Shown: positions 16,893 through 25,580 of the stretch, piece after piece | How the letters are laid out: each line of letters starts with the position of its first letter | Position numbering within the stretch: the stretch's first letter is position 1 | Source: Micrococcales bacterium KH10 | Lineage (GTDB): Bacteria; Actinomycetota; Actinomycetes; Actinomycetales; Cellulomonadaceae | DNA length: 64,000 nt | Reading direction: 5' to 3' | Assembly: GCA_900188465.1 (NCBI GenBank) | Contig: FZPE01000001.1 | Coordinates: forward strand, 1,302,001-1,366,000 | Notes under the pieces: model-generated | What the model was told of the DNA's origin: nothing | Database searches by the model: none | What the model saw: only the letters and a program-made list of their open reading frames with translations | Made by a program: the position numbers and the translations under genes

Positions 16893-19514
16893 TTGCACAC
16901 TTCTTCTGCGCACACTCGACGAGCACGTGCCATGAAGCGCTGGTTACTAGCTGCCATCGTGGCACTGCTCCCCCTTTCTACCGCTCCTGTGGCCCACGCC
17001 GACCACGAACTAGGCGGCGAAGCAAACCTGCAGCTGCCCGACCTCAACGCGATGTCAGCGGGAGGTCTCAGCGGGCACACACTGCTGTTCATCTCTCTAG
17101 GCATCTGCATACTTGGACTGGCATTCGGTGTCGTTGCCTACGGACAACTGCAACGTATGCCGGTGCACGCCTCCATGCGTGAGATCTCCGAGCTCATCTA
17201 CGCCACCTGTAAGGAATACCTGATCAAACAGGGCAAGTTCCTCATGGTTCTGTGGGCGTTCATCGCCACGGTCATCTTGCTGTACTACAAGGTTCTGGTC
17301 GGATTCGGCTGGGGCAAGGTCGCGATCATCTTGGCATTCTCCCTGATCGGCATGGCCGGCTCCTTCGCTGTCGCCTGGTATGGCATCCGACTCAATACCT
17401 TCGCGAACTCGCGGGCAGCCTTCGCTTCCCTTGACGGCAAGCCGCTCGCCCAGCACCGCATCCCGATGAAGTCTGGGATGTCCATCGGTATGGTGCTGAT
17501 CAGCGTGGAGTTGTTCTTGATGCTGATCATCCTGCTGTTCCTGCCCGGCGACATCGCCGGTTCCTGCTTCATCGGATTCGCCATCGGCGAGTCGCTTGGC
17601 GCGGCAGCGCTACGTATCGCCGGCGGTATCTTCACCAAGATCGCTGACATCGGCGCCGACCTGATGAAGATCGTGTTCAAGATCAAAGAGGACGATCCGC
17701 GCAACCCCGGTGTGATCGCCGACTGCACCGGCGACAACGCTGGCGACTCGGTTGGCCCGAGCGCCGACGGCTTCGAGACTTACGGCGTCACTGGCGTAGC
17801 GCTGGTGACATTCATCCTGCTCGCCGTGCAAGAACCCACCGTCCAAGCCACCTTGCTGGTCTGGTTGTTCGTGGTTCGCGCGGTGATGCTGATCGCGTCG
17901 GGGATCTCGTACTTCGTCAACGATGCCATCACCGTGAGCCGCTATCGCAACGCGTCACGGATGAACTTCGAAGAGCCCCTCACCGTCCTGGTCTGGCTCA
18001 CATCGATCGTGTCCATCGCACTGACCTACCTGACCTCCTACCTGTTGTTGGGACACCTGGACGTCACCGGCGGCCTGTGGTGGAAGATGGCCACCATCGT
18101 CACCTGCGGCACCCTGGCAGGCGCCCTGATCCCAGAACTGGTCAAGGTCTTCACCTCGACGAAGGCGCGTCACACCCAGGAAGTGGTCAAGAGTTCCCGC
18201 GAGGGCGGACCGTCACTGAACATCCTGTCTGGACTCGTCGCCGGAAACTTCTCCGCCTACTGGCTGGGATTGGCGATCGTCGCGCTGATGTCCGGTGCCT
18301 ACCTGATCTCGAATCTGGGGCTGGATCAGGTCATGCTCGCCCCGGCGGTCTTCGCCTTCGGTCTGGTGGCCTTCGGGTTCCTCGGTATGGGACCGGTCAC
18401 GATCGCAGTCGACTCGTACGGCCCAGTCACCGACAACGCGCAAAGCGTGTACGAGCTCTCCCAGATCGAGCAGATCGAGAACATCGACGAGGACCTGCGC
18501 AAGAACTTCGGCATCGAACCGCAATGGAATGACGCCAAGCGGATGCTGGAAGAGAACGACGGCGCCGGTAACACCTTCAAGGCAACGGCAAAACCCGTGC
18601 TGATCGGTACCGCGGTCGTCGGTGCCACCACCATGATCTTCTCGATCATCGTGTTGCTCACCAACGGACTCACCACGGGCCTGGAGAACCTGTCGATGCT
18701 GCACGCGCCGTTCTTGCTCGGTCTGATCACCGGTGGAGCCATCATCTACTGGTTCACCGGAGCCTCAACACAGGCCGTGACCACGGGTGCCTATCGAGCC
18801 GTGGAGTTCATCAAGGACCACATCAAACTCGACGATGAGAACACCGAACGCGCTTCAGTGGAGGATTCTCGCCGCGTGGTCGGGATCTGCACCCAATATG
18901 CGCAACAAGGTATGTTGACGATCTTCCTAGCAGTGTTCTTCGCGACACTCAGCTTCGCGTTCGTCGAACCGTTCTTCTTCATCGGATACCTGGTCTCGAT
19001 CGCGATCTTCGGCCTGTACCAGGCGATCTTCATGGCAAATGCCGGTGGCGCTTGGGACAACGCCAAGAAGATCGTCGAGGTCGACCTGCACGCCAAGGGG
19101 ACCGCACTGCACGATGCCTCAGTGGTCGGTGACACCGTCGGCGACCCGTTCAAGGACACCTCGTCGGTGGCGCTGAACCCGATCATCAAATTCACCACGC
19201 TGTTCGGGTTGCTAGCCGTTGAACTCAGCGTCAGTTTGACGGCCCGAGGAAGCAGCACACTCGTCCATATCCTCGCCGCCGTCTTCTTCGCGATTTCCGC
19301 CTACTTCGTCTACCGGTCCTTCTACGGCATGCGGATCGACACGTCGCTGGACGACATCGAGGATCTACGCGTACCAGAATCAGCATCGCCGGTCAGCGGT
19401 GTGAAGCAACCTGGTGAGGCTAGCCAAGCAGTCGTACCGCCCGCGGCAGGACCCGAGGACGAGGTCTCCCCGGTCGTTCCCGTGCCCGCAGCATCGAAGG
19501 AATCAGGTGAATAG
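16893..19514 (+). CDS. Membrane-bound proton-pumping pyrophosphatase, divergent subfamily
   Basis: Integral membrane enzyme coupling pyrophosphate hydrolysis to cation export. Conserved parts are IADIGADLMK, EDDPRNPGVIAD, GDNAGDSVGPSADGFETYG (about residue 280; canonical enzymes have GDNVGDCAGMAADLFE), GPVTDNAQ, NAGGAWDNAKK and GDTVGDPFKDTSSVALNP. In GNTFKATAKP (about residue 560) a Lys occupies the position that makes such enzymes K+-independent. These changes fit the divergent Na+-regulated H+-PPase subfamily described from Cellulomonas and Chlorobium. There is an N-terminal signal-like segment, about 16 membrane helices and a Pro/Val-rich C-terminal tail. The TTG start is chosen for GAGGTGA 5 nt upstream; ATGs at 16854 and 16932 are alternatives. 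Confidence 0.88.
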   Translation: MHTSSAHTRRARAMKRWLLAAIVALLPLSTAPVAHADHELGGEANLQLPDLNAMSAGGLSGHTLLFISLGICILGLAFGVVAYGQLQRMPVHASMREISELIYATCKEYLIKQGKFLMVLWAFIATVILLYYKVLVGFGWGKVAIILAFSLIGMAGSFAVAWYGIRLNTFANSRAAFASLDGKPLAQHRIPMKSGMSIGMVLISVELFLMLIILLFLPGDIAGSCFIGFAIGESLGAAALRIAGGIFTKIADIGADLMKIVFKIKEDDPRNPGVIADCTGDNAGDSVGPSADGFETYGVTGVALVTFILLAVQEPTVQATLLVWLFVVRAVMLIASGISYFVNDAITVSRYRNASRMNFEEPLTVLVWLTSIVSIALTYLTSYLLLGHLDVTGGLWWKMATIVTCGTLAGALIPELVKVFTSTKARHTQEVVKSSREGGPSLNILSGLVAGNFSAYWLGLAIVALMSGAYLISNLGLDQVMLAPAVFAFGLVAFGFLGMGPVTIAVDSYGPVTDNAQSVYELSQIEQIENIDEDLRKNFGIEPQWNDAKRMLEENDGAGNTFKATAKPVLIGTAVVGATTMIFSIIVLLTNGLTTGLENLSMLHAPFLLGLITGGAIIYWFTGASTQAVTTGAYRAVEFIKDHIKLDDENTERASVEDSRRVVGICTQYAQQGMLTIFLAVFFATLSFAFVEPFFFIGYLVSIAIFGLYQAIFMANAGGAWDNAKKIVEVDLHAKGTALHDASVVGDTVGDPFKDTSSVALNPIIKFTTLFGLLAVELSVSLTARGSSTLVHILAAVFFAISAYFVYRSFYGMRIDTSLDDIEDLRVPESASPVSGVKQPGEASQAVVPPAAGPEDEVSPVVPVPAASKESGE

Positions 19515-19516
19515 TG

Positions 19517-20596
19517 ATGAGAATTGCAATCAAATACGACAATGTCTTTGTCGACGCTGAGGGCAAGATCGGCGGTCACGAAACCGGTGACACGCTAGTA
19601 CGACGCCTGATTCGCCTGTTCCCCAACAGCATCGTGATCGGCCCCGGCCCGCGCAAGGGGCAGGGCTTCGATGTGATGCCCCTGGAGTTCATCCAGGGCG
19701 GCGATACCATCGTGATCAATATGGACGTGATCGACTCGGTCGAAGTGTGGCGCACCCTGCATGAGACCACCGAGCACCCCATGGTGATGAACTTCCTGTG
19801 GTGGCCGGTGGCCCGGTACAACACCCAGGTCGAGAAGGCGACGCTCGCACTGTCGTGCGCGTTGTTCCCCACCTTCGCGAACTCGGAGCGCACCGCTGGT
19901 GAGGCCCGCGAGATCGTCGCCAAGTGGGATACTCAACCACTCGCAGAGCGGGCAACCATCGCCTGGGTGAACCTGGGCTTCAGGCACGAGCACGTGCAGG
20001 AACGGCGTAACACCCCGGAACCCGTGGTGCTTTACCCGGCGATTTATCTCACCTCCCAGAAGCGGCCACAGTTGTTCTTCGATGTGGTGGAGAAGGTGCA
20101 CGAGCGCACCCACATCCAGGTGGAGGCTCGCTTGCACGAGTCCCAGTTGGTTACGGCCATGGCGATGCGGCAATCTCGCAAAGACTGGATCTGGGTCGGC
20201 CCGCTGACCGCTGGACGAGACAGTTACTGGGAGGCCTTGAGTCGCACAACCGCGTTCCTGGCTACTGCCGAGGTTGAGTCCTACGGTCTGATGTATGTCG
20301 AGGCCCTGGCTGCAGGCGCCATTGGCGTGTTCCCGAATCTACCGTGGGCTCATGCACTGGTACCGGATCGGTACCCGTTCTTCTACGACACTCAGCAGCA
20401 GGCGGAAGCTCTGCTCTACCGGGCGGTGACTGAGCCTGAGGCGTGCCTGGAAGAGATGGATGCCGCAGCGGGCACTGGGTTCCAGAACTGGCTGCGGTCC
20501 CGTCACGATGACGACATTTTCGAACGAGTCATCATGGCCCGCGTCAACCAGTGGTTCAACACCACATTCGAGTTGCCCGAAGGGCTGGGTTCGTAG
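19517..20596 (+). CDS. GT-B-fold glycosyltransferase-like protein
   Basis: Cytoplasmic protein of 359 residues. The C-terminal half ends in a pattern typical of nucleotide-sugar glycosyltransferases of the GT4 type, TAEVESYGLMYVEALAAGAIGVFP, in which two Glu residues frame the donor site. An internal PVVLYPAIYLTSQKRPQLFFD resembles the domain linker. The N-terminus (IAIKYDNVFVDAEGKIGGHETG) is unfamiliar, so acceptor and product are unknown. It follows the pyrophosphatase stop by 2 nt, with AGGTGA inside the end of that gene, so the two are co-transcribed and probably translationally coupled. Confidence 0.65.
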   Translation: MRIAIKYDNVFVDAEGKIGGHETGDTLVRRLIRLFPNSIVIGPGPRKGQGFDVMPLEFIQGGDTIVINMDVIDSVEVWRTLHETTEHPMVMNFLWWPVARYNTQVEKATLALSCALFPTFANSERTAGEAREIVAKWDTQPLAERATIAWVNLGFRHEHVQERRNTPEPVVLYPAIYLTSQKRPQLFFDVVEKVHERTHIQVEARLHESQLVTAMAMRQSRKDWIWVGPLTAGRDSYWEALSRTTAFLATAEVESYGLMYVEALAAGAIGVFPNLPWAHALVPDRYPFFYDTQQQAEALLYRAVTEPEACLEEMDAAAGTGFQNWLRSRHDDDIFERVIMARVNQWFNTTFELPEGLGS

Positions 20597-20606
20597 GAGA
20601 AGGCGT

Positions 20607-20644
20607 GCTCGTCCCCCTCGTGATGATGGACGAGGGGGACGAGC
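20607..20644. terminator. Bidirectional terminator between convergent genes
   Basis: GCTCGTCCCCCTCG and CGAGGGGGACGAGC form a perfect 14-bp stem with a 10-nt loop. It lies 10 nt beyond the glycosyltransferase stop and just before the end of the opposing gene, so it can serve both. Confidence 0.85.
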
Positions 20645-20655
20645 GCGTCCTTTCG

Positions 20656-22779
20656 TTAGTTTGTCCAGTGCAGGAATGCAGAGGCACGGCTACGTTGATG
20701 CCAAGAGGTACCTGATTCATCGACGCTGCCCCACGCCACCAACTCACCGTCTACGGCCCAGGCACCAAGGAGTTCGAGCACCGGATCCTCCAGGTCCTCA
20801 AACCCTGATAAGTGCGGATCCAACTGCCACACCTGGTCAGTCTTTCCTGGTTGCGCCAGATAGGTGGCCCGAGTCTCTTCGCTGAATTCCTGCCAGACCA
20901 TATGACCGGCTGCGGTCAAGATGGGAGGAATGCCAGCCTTGGGCGAGATCACCCACACCACATTGTCGTCATCGAGTGGCACGACAAAAGTATCTGACCC
21001 GAGATAGACCGCAATGCGATCCCCTGCAACTTGCACGGTGACCTGGTCCCCTGTTGCAGGTACCCGATTGAAGCGCAGAAACGACTCACTCTCGACACCT
21101 GTGATGCGCACTACTCCGATCCGGTCACCTACATGCTCTCCAACCTCGGTGGCGAATACGCCTGCCGGACCCGCCACCGGATCGATAGCATCGACTGCAA
21201 CAGTCCTGATCGGCTCTACCCCGGCTACATCACGTGATTTGAGCTCATTTTGTCCCGCCACCTGTTGTGACCAATAGATCCGGCCGTCAAAGATTGCGAC
21301 CCCTGGCCGCTCTAGGGTGTTGCCAGCGGTCTCCTCACTCGAAACAACGAGTCGTGGCACACCAGTCGCTGTATCGGCTGCGAAGATCCAGAACTCATCA
21401 GTGCCTGATTCTAATGGAAGGCGTTCCACCCAGGCGACTGTTCCAGCACCGTTAGGGTCTATAGCAACGTTGGGAGTCCAGCGCGCATCAGCATCAGGCA
21501 CGAGCGTCGCAGTTGAGGGCCATCCCTGGTAACCCGTCGCGGCGGAAAAGAGTCCAAGGCGAGTCGAATCGTGTCCGGCGAAGGACTGGTAGGTCGCCAC
21601 AACCCACTGACCAAGCTCTTGCGCTGGGCCGATGAGCCGAAGACCCAGCAAGTCCGGCTGAAGACCACCAAGGGTTGGGACCTTTTCGACTGTAAACGAC
21701 CCCGGGCTACTAACAGCGGTTGCTTCGCCTTGCTGCCAGTCGCGATGATCGAAAGCCAATTCCGTGCCATCGACACGAGAGATATCGCCGACTTTGATCA
21801 AGTCCTGGTCAGGTACCTCATCCTGGTCCGGCTCGGTATCGACCTCAGCATCAGGATCAATCAGCGAGCGCAGTTCCGTGCGTGCCACCTCAGTGATACG
21901 CCCATCCGCAACAGAGACGAGCAACGCCTCATGTGCATAAAGATATTGCTCCTGGGCGTCGATGAATTCACCGTTTCCCACAGAGGTCGTGTTGCTGTCG
22001 TAGACCGGCAAGTAGCCAATCACCACATAGGATCCGTCGGCTGGCGCGGCTTCAGCCGTCTGCGATTCCTGCGCACAATCCCTCGCTGCACGAAGTGCCG
22101 GACCGGTGACCGACCACTGCAAACCAGATCGCGACAAGTAGAGCGAGCCACCAAGCAACTCACCATTCAGTTGTGTCAGTGTGCCGTACGTCATTGAGAC
22201 GCTATCTCCACCAGCGACGGTGTCCGGTTCCACCGCCGGAAACCACATCGTGCCCAATGTGTCATTCTCAAACCACAGCGAGTCTGGGGGCAGATCATCA
22301 GTCCATGCCTCCGGATCGCGTCCGAACTCGTCCGATTCTGGTCCGGCAATCACGGCTGCGGGAGCATTCGGCTCGTCCACCGAAAGCTCAATAACGGTAT
22401 GACCCAGGATGTCAACCGGGCCGCGAACAGCCTGGTCCAAGGTGACTCCACACCCCGGCCGCCCCTCCCACGCCAGGTTCGGATCAGCGGCCACTGTGGG
22501 AAACTCTTTGACCGGCGGCAGCCCGCCGCCATCGCGCAGACCTCCCACAACCTGCCACCCCACCGCGCCAACACCAAGCAGCAGCGCAAGGCTCATCGTT
22601 GTCGCCGTCACAGCCCGAGCGGTTCGTCGTCGTCTGACCTGCACGAACATGTCTTGGTAGCCATGGGCTGGATCTTGAGCAGCGGCCATTTCGGCGTCCA
22701 AGCCATCGTGTACGTGTTGCCGGAACGCAGCGGAGAACTCGTCCGAAGAAGGATCAAAACTGTCGAAATTCTTAGCCAT
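20656..22779 (-). CDS. Single-pass membrane protein coupled to an ECF sigma factor (anti-sigma-like)
   Basis: A 707-residue protein: a short cytoplasmic N-terminus (MAKNFDSFDPSSDEFSAAFR), a basic RRRRTARA, one membrane helix at about residues 57-80 (MSLALLLGVGAVGWQVVGG), then about 620 residues outside the cell. The exterior part has recurring short beta-strand patterns such as TAVVS-PGSFTVEKVPTLGG and AGPAGVFATEVGEHVGDRIG, which may be a beta-propeller. I recognise no catalytic family. The start at 22779 overlaps the sigma gene by 8 nt, and GGGGAGAAG lies upstream; a longer frame to 22896 is unlikely. Gene order suggests it controls the sigma factor, though no zinc-binding anti-sigma motif is visible. 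Confidence 0.6.
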   Translation of the reverse strand: MAKNFDSFDPSSDEFSAAFRQHVHDGLDAEMAAAQDPAHGYQDMFVQVRRRRTARAVTATTMSLALLLGVGAVGWQVVGGLRDGGGLPPVKEFPTVAADPNLAWEGRPGCGVTLDQAVRGPVDILGHTVIELSVDEPNAPAAVIAGPESDEFGRDPEAWTDDLPPDSLWFENDTLGTMWFPAVEPDTVAGGDSVSMTYGTLTQLNGELLGGSLYLSRSGLQWSVTGPALRAARDCAQESQTAEAAPADGSYVVIGYLPVYDSNTTSVGNGEFIDAQEQYLYAHEALLVSVADGRITEVARTELRSLIDPDAEVDTEPDQDEVPDQDLIKVGDISRVDGTELAFDHRDWQQGEATAVSSPGSFTVEKVPTLGGLQPDLLGLRLIGPAQELGQWVVATYQSFAGHDSTRLGLFSAATGYQGWPSTATLVPDADARWTPNVAIDPNGAGTVAWVERLPLESGTDEFWIFAADTATGVPRLVVSSEETAGNTLERPGVAIFDGRIYWSQQVAGQNELKSRDVAGVEPIRTVAVDAIDPVAGPAGVFATEVGEHVGDRIGVVRITGVESESFLRFNRVPATGDQVTVQVAGDRIAVYLGSDTFVVPLDDDNVVWVISPKAGIPPILTAAGHMVWQEFSEETRATYLAQPGKTDQVWQLDPHLSGFEDLEDPVLELLGAWAVDGELVAWGSVDESGTSWHQRSRASAFLHWTN

Positions 22780-23350
22780 GGGACTTCTCCCCTGCATTGG
22801 TCGGGATAGCAGCGTCGTGCGGGACGAGTTCTCCCTCGCGCAATCGTGCGAGTGCGTCGTGAAGGTGCCGTCGCACGGTGCCGTGTGCCAGGCCAAGTTC
22901 GTCGGCGACCTGAGCGCTGGTGAGGTCCTCGTAGTAATAGAACAGAATGCAGGCCCGCTGCATGGGTGTCAGATGGGCCAGAGCACGCGACATGACGCCG
23001 CGGGCTGCCACAGCGTCGGCATGATCGGGAACTTCTTCTGGCAGTGATGCGCGAAATCCGATAGATCGCCATCGTTGTTTGCGACGGGCACCGTCAATGT
23101 AGATCGTCAACATGGTGCGACGCAGGTAGGCAGCAACCGTAGAAGGAAGTGCTGTTGAGGACAGCCGTCGCCCTGTTCGCCCTTTGGGCGCACCGGTACG
23201 GCTCGTCATCCGGGAAAAGACCCTGACGACCGCGTCATGCACCAGGTCTTCGGCTTCAGCCTTGTTTCCTGTGACGGCCCGCCCGTATGCGTAAAGCGAT
23301 GCGCCATACTGCGTGAGGACTTGGGTCATCACTTCATCCCACGCGGCCAT
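22772..23350 (-). CDS. ECF RNA polymerase sigma factor, SigE-like (SIG3x group)
   Basis: Sigma-70 family regulator of 192 residues. Region 2 is seen as SLYAYGRAVTGNKAEAEDLVHDAVVRVF and the linker into PSTVAAYLRRTMLTIYID. Region 4 appears as LAHLTPMQRACILFYYYEDLTSAQVADELGLAHGTVRRHL, a helix-turn-helix for the -35 element. Overlap with the downstream membrane gene indicates joint expression. The regulon cannot be read from this window. Confidence 0.92.
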   Translation of the reverse strand: MAAWDEVMTQVLTQYGASLYAYGRAVTGNKAEAEDLVHDAVVRVFSRMTSRTGAPKGRTGRRLSSTALPSTVAAYLRRTMLTIYIDGARRKQRWRSIGFRASLPEEVPDHADAVAARGVMSRALAHLTPMQRACILFYYYEDLTSAQVADELGLAHGTVRRHLHDALARLREGELVPHDAAIPTNAGEKSHG

Positions 23351-23415
23351 AAGCCCGCCCTTTCGGTGCGCCCTCGGCGATTAGCGCCGCAGCAGATCTT
23401 CTCCTTGTGAGATTA

Positions 23416-23456
23416 GACGAATGGGCACCCCAGAATTGTTGGGGTGCCCATTCGTC
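23416..23456. terminator. Strong hairpin terminator after the GH130 gene
   Basis: GACGAATGGGCACCCC and GGGGTGCCCATTCGTC form a perfect 16-bp stem with a 9-nt loop. It lies about 40 nt beyond the end of the GH130 gene (minus strand) and upstream of the sigma gene, separating the two transcription units. Confidence 0.85.
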
Positions 23457-23494
23457 GTTCCGTGGAGCGTGCGTCTAGTCGCTCACCGCCTGTG

Positions 23495-24592
23495 TCATAC
23501 GCGATCGAGACGCGCCACACCGATCTTCGAGTCAGCCATACCGTAGAACACGTAGTACGTACCTTCGATCTGCTCAATGGCCGTCGGGAAGACCACGTTC
23601 GACACCGTGCCCTGGGTTTCTTCCACAGTCGCAGGTTCCAGCACCGGCTGTGCACCACGAGCCAGCACCTTGGAGGGATCGCTCGGATCCAACAGCATCA
23701 CCCCGGCGACGTAATGCACGTTTTGCTGGGGCGTGAACCCACCGGACACGATCTCTCCCGTGACACCATGGTGGATCAGCAACCAGCCCTCATCGACGCG
23801 CAGCGGTGCGGGGCCGCCGCCAATCTTGAGAGCCTCCCATGGAAACTCCGGACCCGCGAGGAACCGATGACCACGGAGCCGGGTCAGCTCGCTGATGTCC
23901 TTCTTCACCTCTTCCGCGTCGATGTAGGAAATCCATACGCTCGCACGGTCGTCAATGATTCCTGCCGGCAACGGCGCGGGCTCGCCTGGTCGCACGAAGG
24001 AGAAGTCCCACATCGGGCGGTGCAATACCGCGAAACTCGGCCGCCCATCAGGGTCGGGCACGATCTCAGGAAAGTAGACCACGTCCTTGTTTGGAAACAG
24101 GTTCAAGTCGGTGTCCAGCTCGTCGTCAAAGCCGAACAGCAACGGTCCGAGACGGTCCCAGGTCTCACCGCCGTCCTTCGACACCGCCAACGCGGGCCGT
24201 GGGCCGAGCGGGCCGTATGCAACATAGGTCATGATATGAGCGTCGAGCACGGGCACCCAGGTAATACGGGGGTCCTCCACGCCGCCATGCTGCGCCCCGT
24301 GTTCCCAACCACGGTCCGGTTCCAACACCACACCGGCACGTTCGACACCGACTGGCACACCGTCTTCGACGATGACGCGCGCCTTGCCGACCCGGGACAC
24401 ATTGCCCTCGGATACAAGCCGCGGATACAAGTAGAGATCTCCGTTGGCATCCCACGCTGTGGCGGGGTTGAGCACACCTTCGACTTCGAGCGCGTTGCCG
24501 GGCTCGGGACTCATGATCACACCCAGCCGTGTCAGCGTATAAGGCACATCGCCCAGCGCTGTGGGGCTTGGTGTCACTGAGACCGAGGTCAT
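23495..24592 (-). CDS. GH130-family glycosidase or phosphorylase (mannoside-active type)
   Basis: Cytoplasmic five-bladed beta-propeller enzyme of 365 residues. GH130 members phosphorolyse or hydrolyse beta-mannosides such as mannosyl-glucose or mannobiose. Family segments seen are NPATAWDANGDLYLYPRL, GVEDPRITWV with the likely catalytic Asp, KIGGGPAPLRVDEGWLLIHHG and FPTAIEQIEGTYYVFYG. No signal peptide. AGGAG lies 5 nt before the ATG. It is the last gene of an operon with a sugar ABC importer, which indicates that an imported oligosaccharide is its substrate. Whether it is a phosphorylase or hydrolase is not decided by what I can see. Confidence 0.85.
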   Translation of the reverse strand: MTSVSVTPSPTALGDVPYTLTRLGVIMSPEPGNALEVEGVLNPATAWDANGDLYLYPRLVSEGNVSRVGKARVIVEDGVPVGVERAGVVLEPDRGWEHGAQHGGVEDPRITWVPVLDAHIMTYVAYGPLGPRPALAVSKDGGETWDRLGPLLFGFDDELDTDLNLFPNKDVVYFPEIVPDPDGRPSFAVLHRPMWDFSFVRPGEPAPLPAGIIDDRASVWISYIDAEEVKKDISELTRLRGHRFLAGPEFPWEALKIGGGPAPLRVDEGWLLIHHGVTGEIVSGGFTPQQNVHYVAGVMLLDPSDPSKVLARGAQPVLEPATVEETQGTVSNVVFPTAIEQIEGTYYVFYGMADSKIGVARLDRV

Positions 24593-24641
24593 ATTTACTC
24601 CTGTAAGACTTGAACTGTTAGGGACCGCAGGCGGATCGAGG

Positions 24642-25580
24642 TCAGCCCTTGACTGCGCCGACGACTCCGTTGACTAGGTATTTCTGGATGAAGATGTAGC
24701 CGATGATCAATGGCGTCGCGACGATGAGTGTCGCTGCGGCGAGCAACGTCCAGTTATTCGAGTAGGTGCCCTTGAAGGCATTGAGCCCGGTCGCAATCGG
24801 CCAAAGCTTGGAGTTGGAGAACAGCACCGTCGCCAAGATGATCTCGTTCCAGATCCACACGGCTTGGAGAATAAAGATCGTCGCGAGCGCGGGACGGGCC
24901 AACGGGAAGATGAAGCGGAACAAATACCGCCAGTACCCGATACCGTCCAGGGCGGCGGCCTCGTCCAACTCCTTCGGAATCGATTTGACGAATCCGCTGA
25001 ATAGCAGCGGACCGATCCCGACACCGACTGCCACCATCAGGATGTAGCCCAACCGCGTGTTGTACAGATCCAAGCGCAGTAGCAGTTGGAATTGCGTCAT
25101 CAGAGCATTCGGCAGGAAGAGGACGAGCACAAACAACGCCGTCCACAGTTTGCCGCCGCGGATGTAGCCGCGCGACACCGGGAAGCCCATCACCAGTGCG
25201 ATGAAGGTACCGATGGATGCCCCTGCGATGGTGTACAGCGCGGTGTTGAGGATGTAGTCGCCGAAGTTGCCCCGCTGCCAGGCCTCGGCGAAGTTACCCC
25301 ATTGCGGACTTGAGACGATGCCCACCGGGTTCGCGATGTACTCCTGCGGCGACTTCAGTGCCGTGTTCACCAGATACAGCAGTGGGAACACGAACATCAG
25401 CATCAAGAAGCCCACAGCGAAGTAGGCTCCCACCGGTCGACGTTTCCGGCTGAGTTTACGAGTGCTGAAGTCCTCGCGTTCGGCCCGCGGAGTCAATCCC
25501 GTTCCGTTGCTCGGCACAGCGCTTCCACCCGGTTCGGTGAACTTGTCCGTGGTCACTGGTTTCGTCGTTGAGTCGCTCAC
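24642..25580 (-). CDS. Carbohydrate ABC transporter permease (MalG/UgpE-like)
   Basis: Second permease of the sugar importer, 312 residues with six membrane segments. After a hydrophilic N-terminus comes FLMLMFVFPLLYLVNTALKSP, and the coupling loop is ELDEAAALDGIGYWRYLFRFIFPLA. The GTG at 25580 is the start: GGGAGG lies 8 nt upstream, and it overlaps the preceding permease stop by 4 nt. A longer frame to 25883 is only overlap with that gene. No ATPase is encoded nearby, so a shared ATPase (MsiK type) from elsewhere in the genome probably powers it. Confidence 0.92.
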   Translation of the reverse strand: MSDSTTKPVTTDKFTEPGGSAVPSNGTGLTPRAEREDFSTRKLSRKRRPVGAYFAVGFLMLMFVFPLLYLVNTALKSPQEYIANPVGIVSSPQWGNFAEAWQRGNFGDYILNTALYTIAGASIGTFIALVMGFPVSRGYIRGGKLWTALFVLVLFLPNALMTQFQLLLRLDLYNTRLGYILMVAVGVGIGPLLFSGFVKSIPKELDEAAALDGIGYWRYLFRFIFPLARPALATIFILQAVWIWNEIILATVLFSNSKLWPIATGLNAFKGTYSNNWTLLAAATLIVATPLIIGYIFIQKYLVNGVVGAVKG

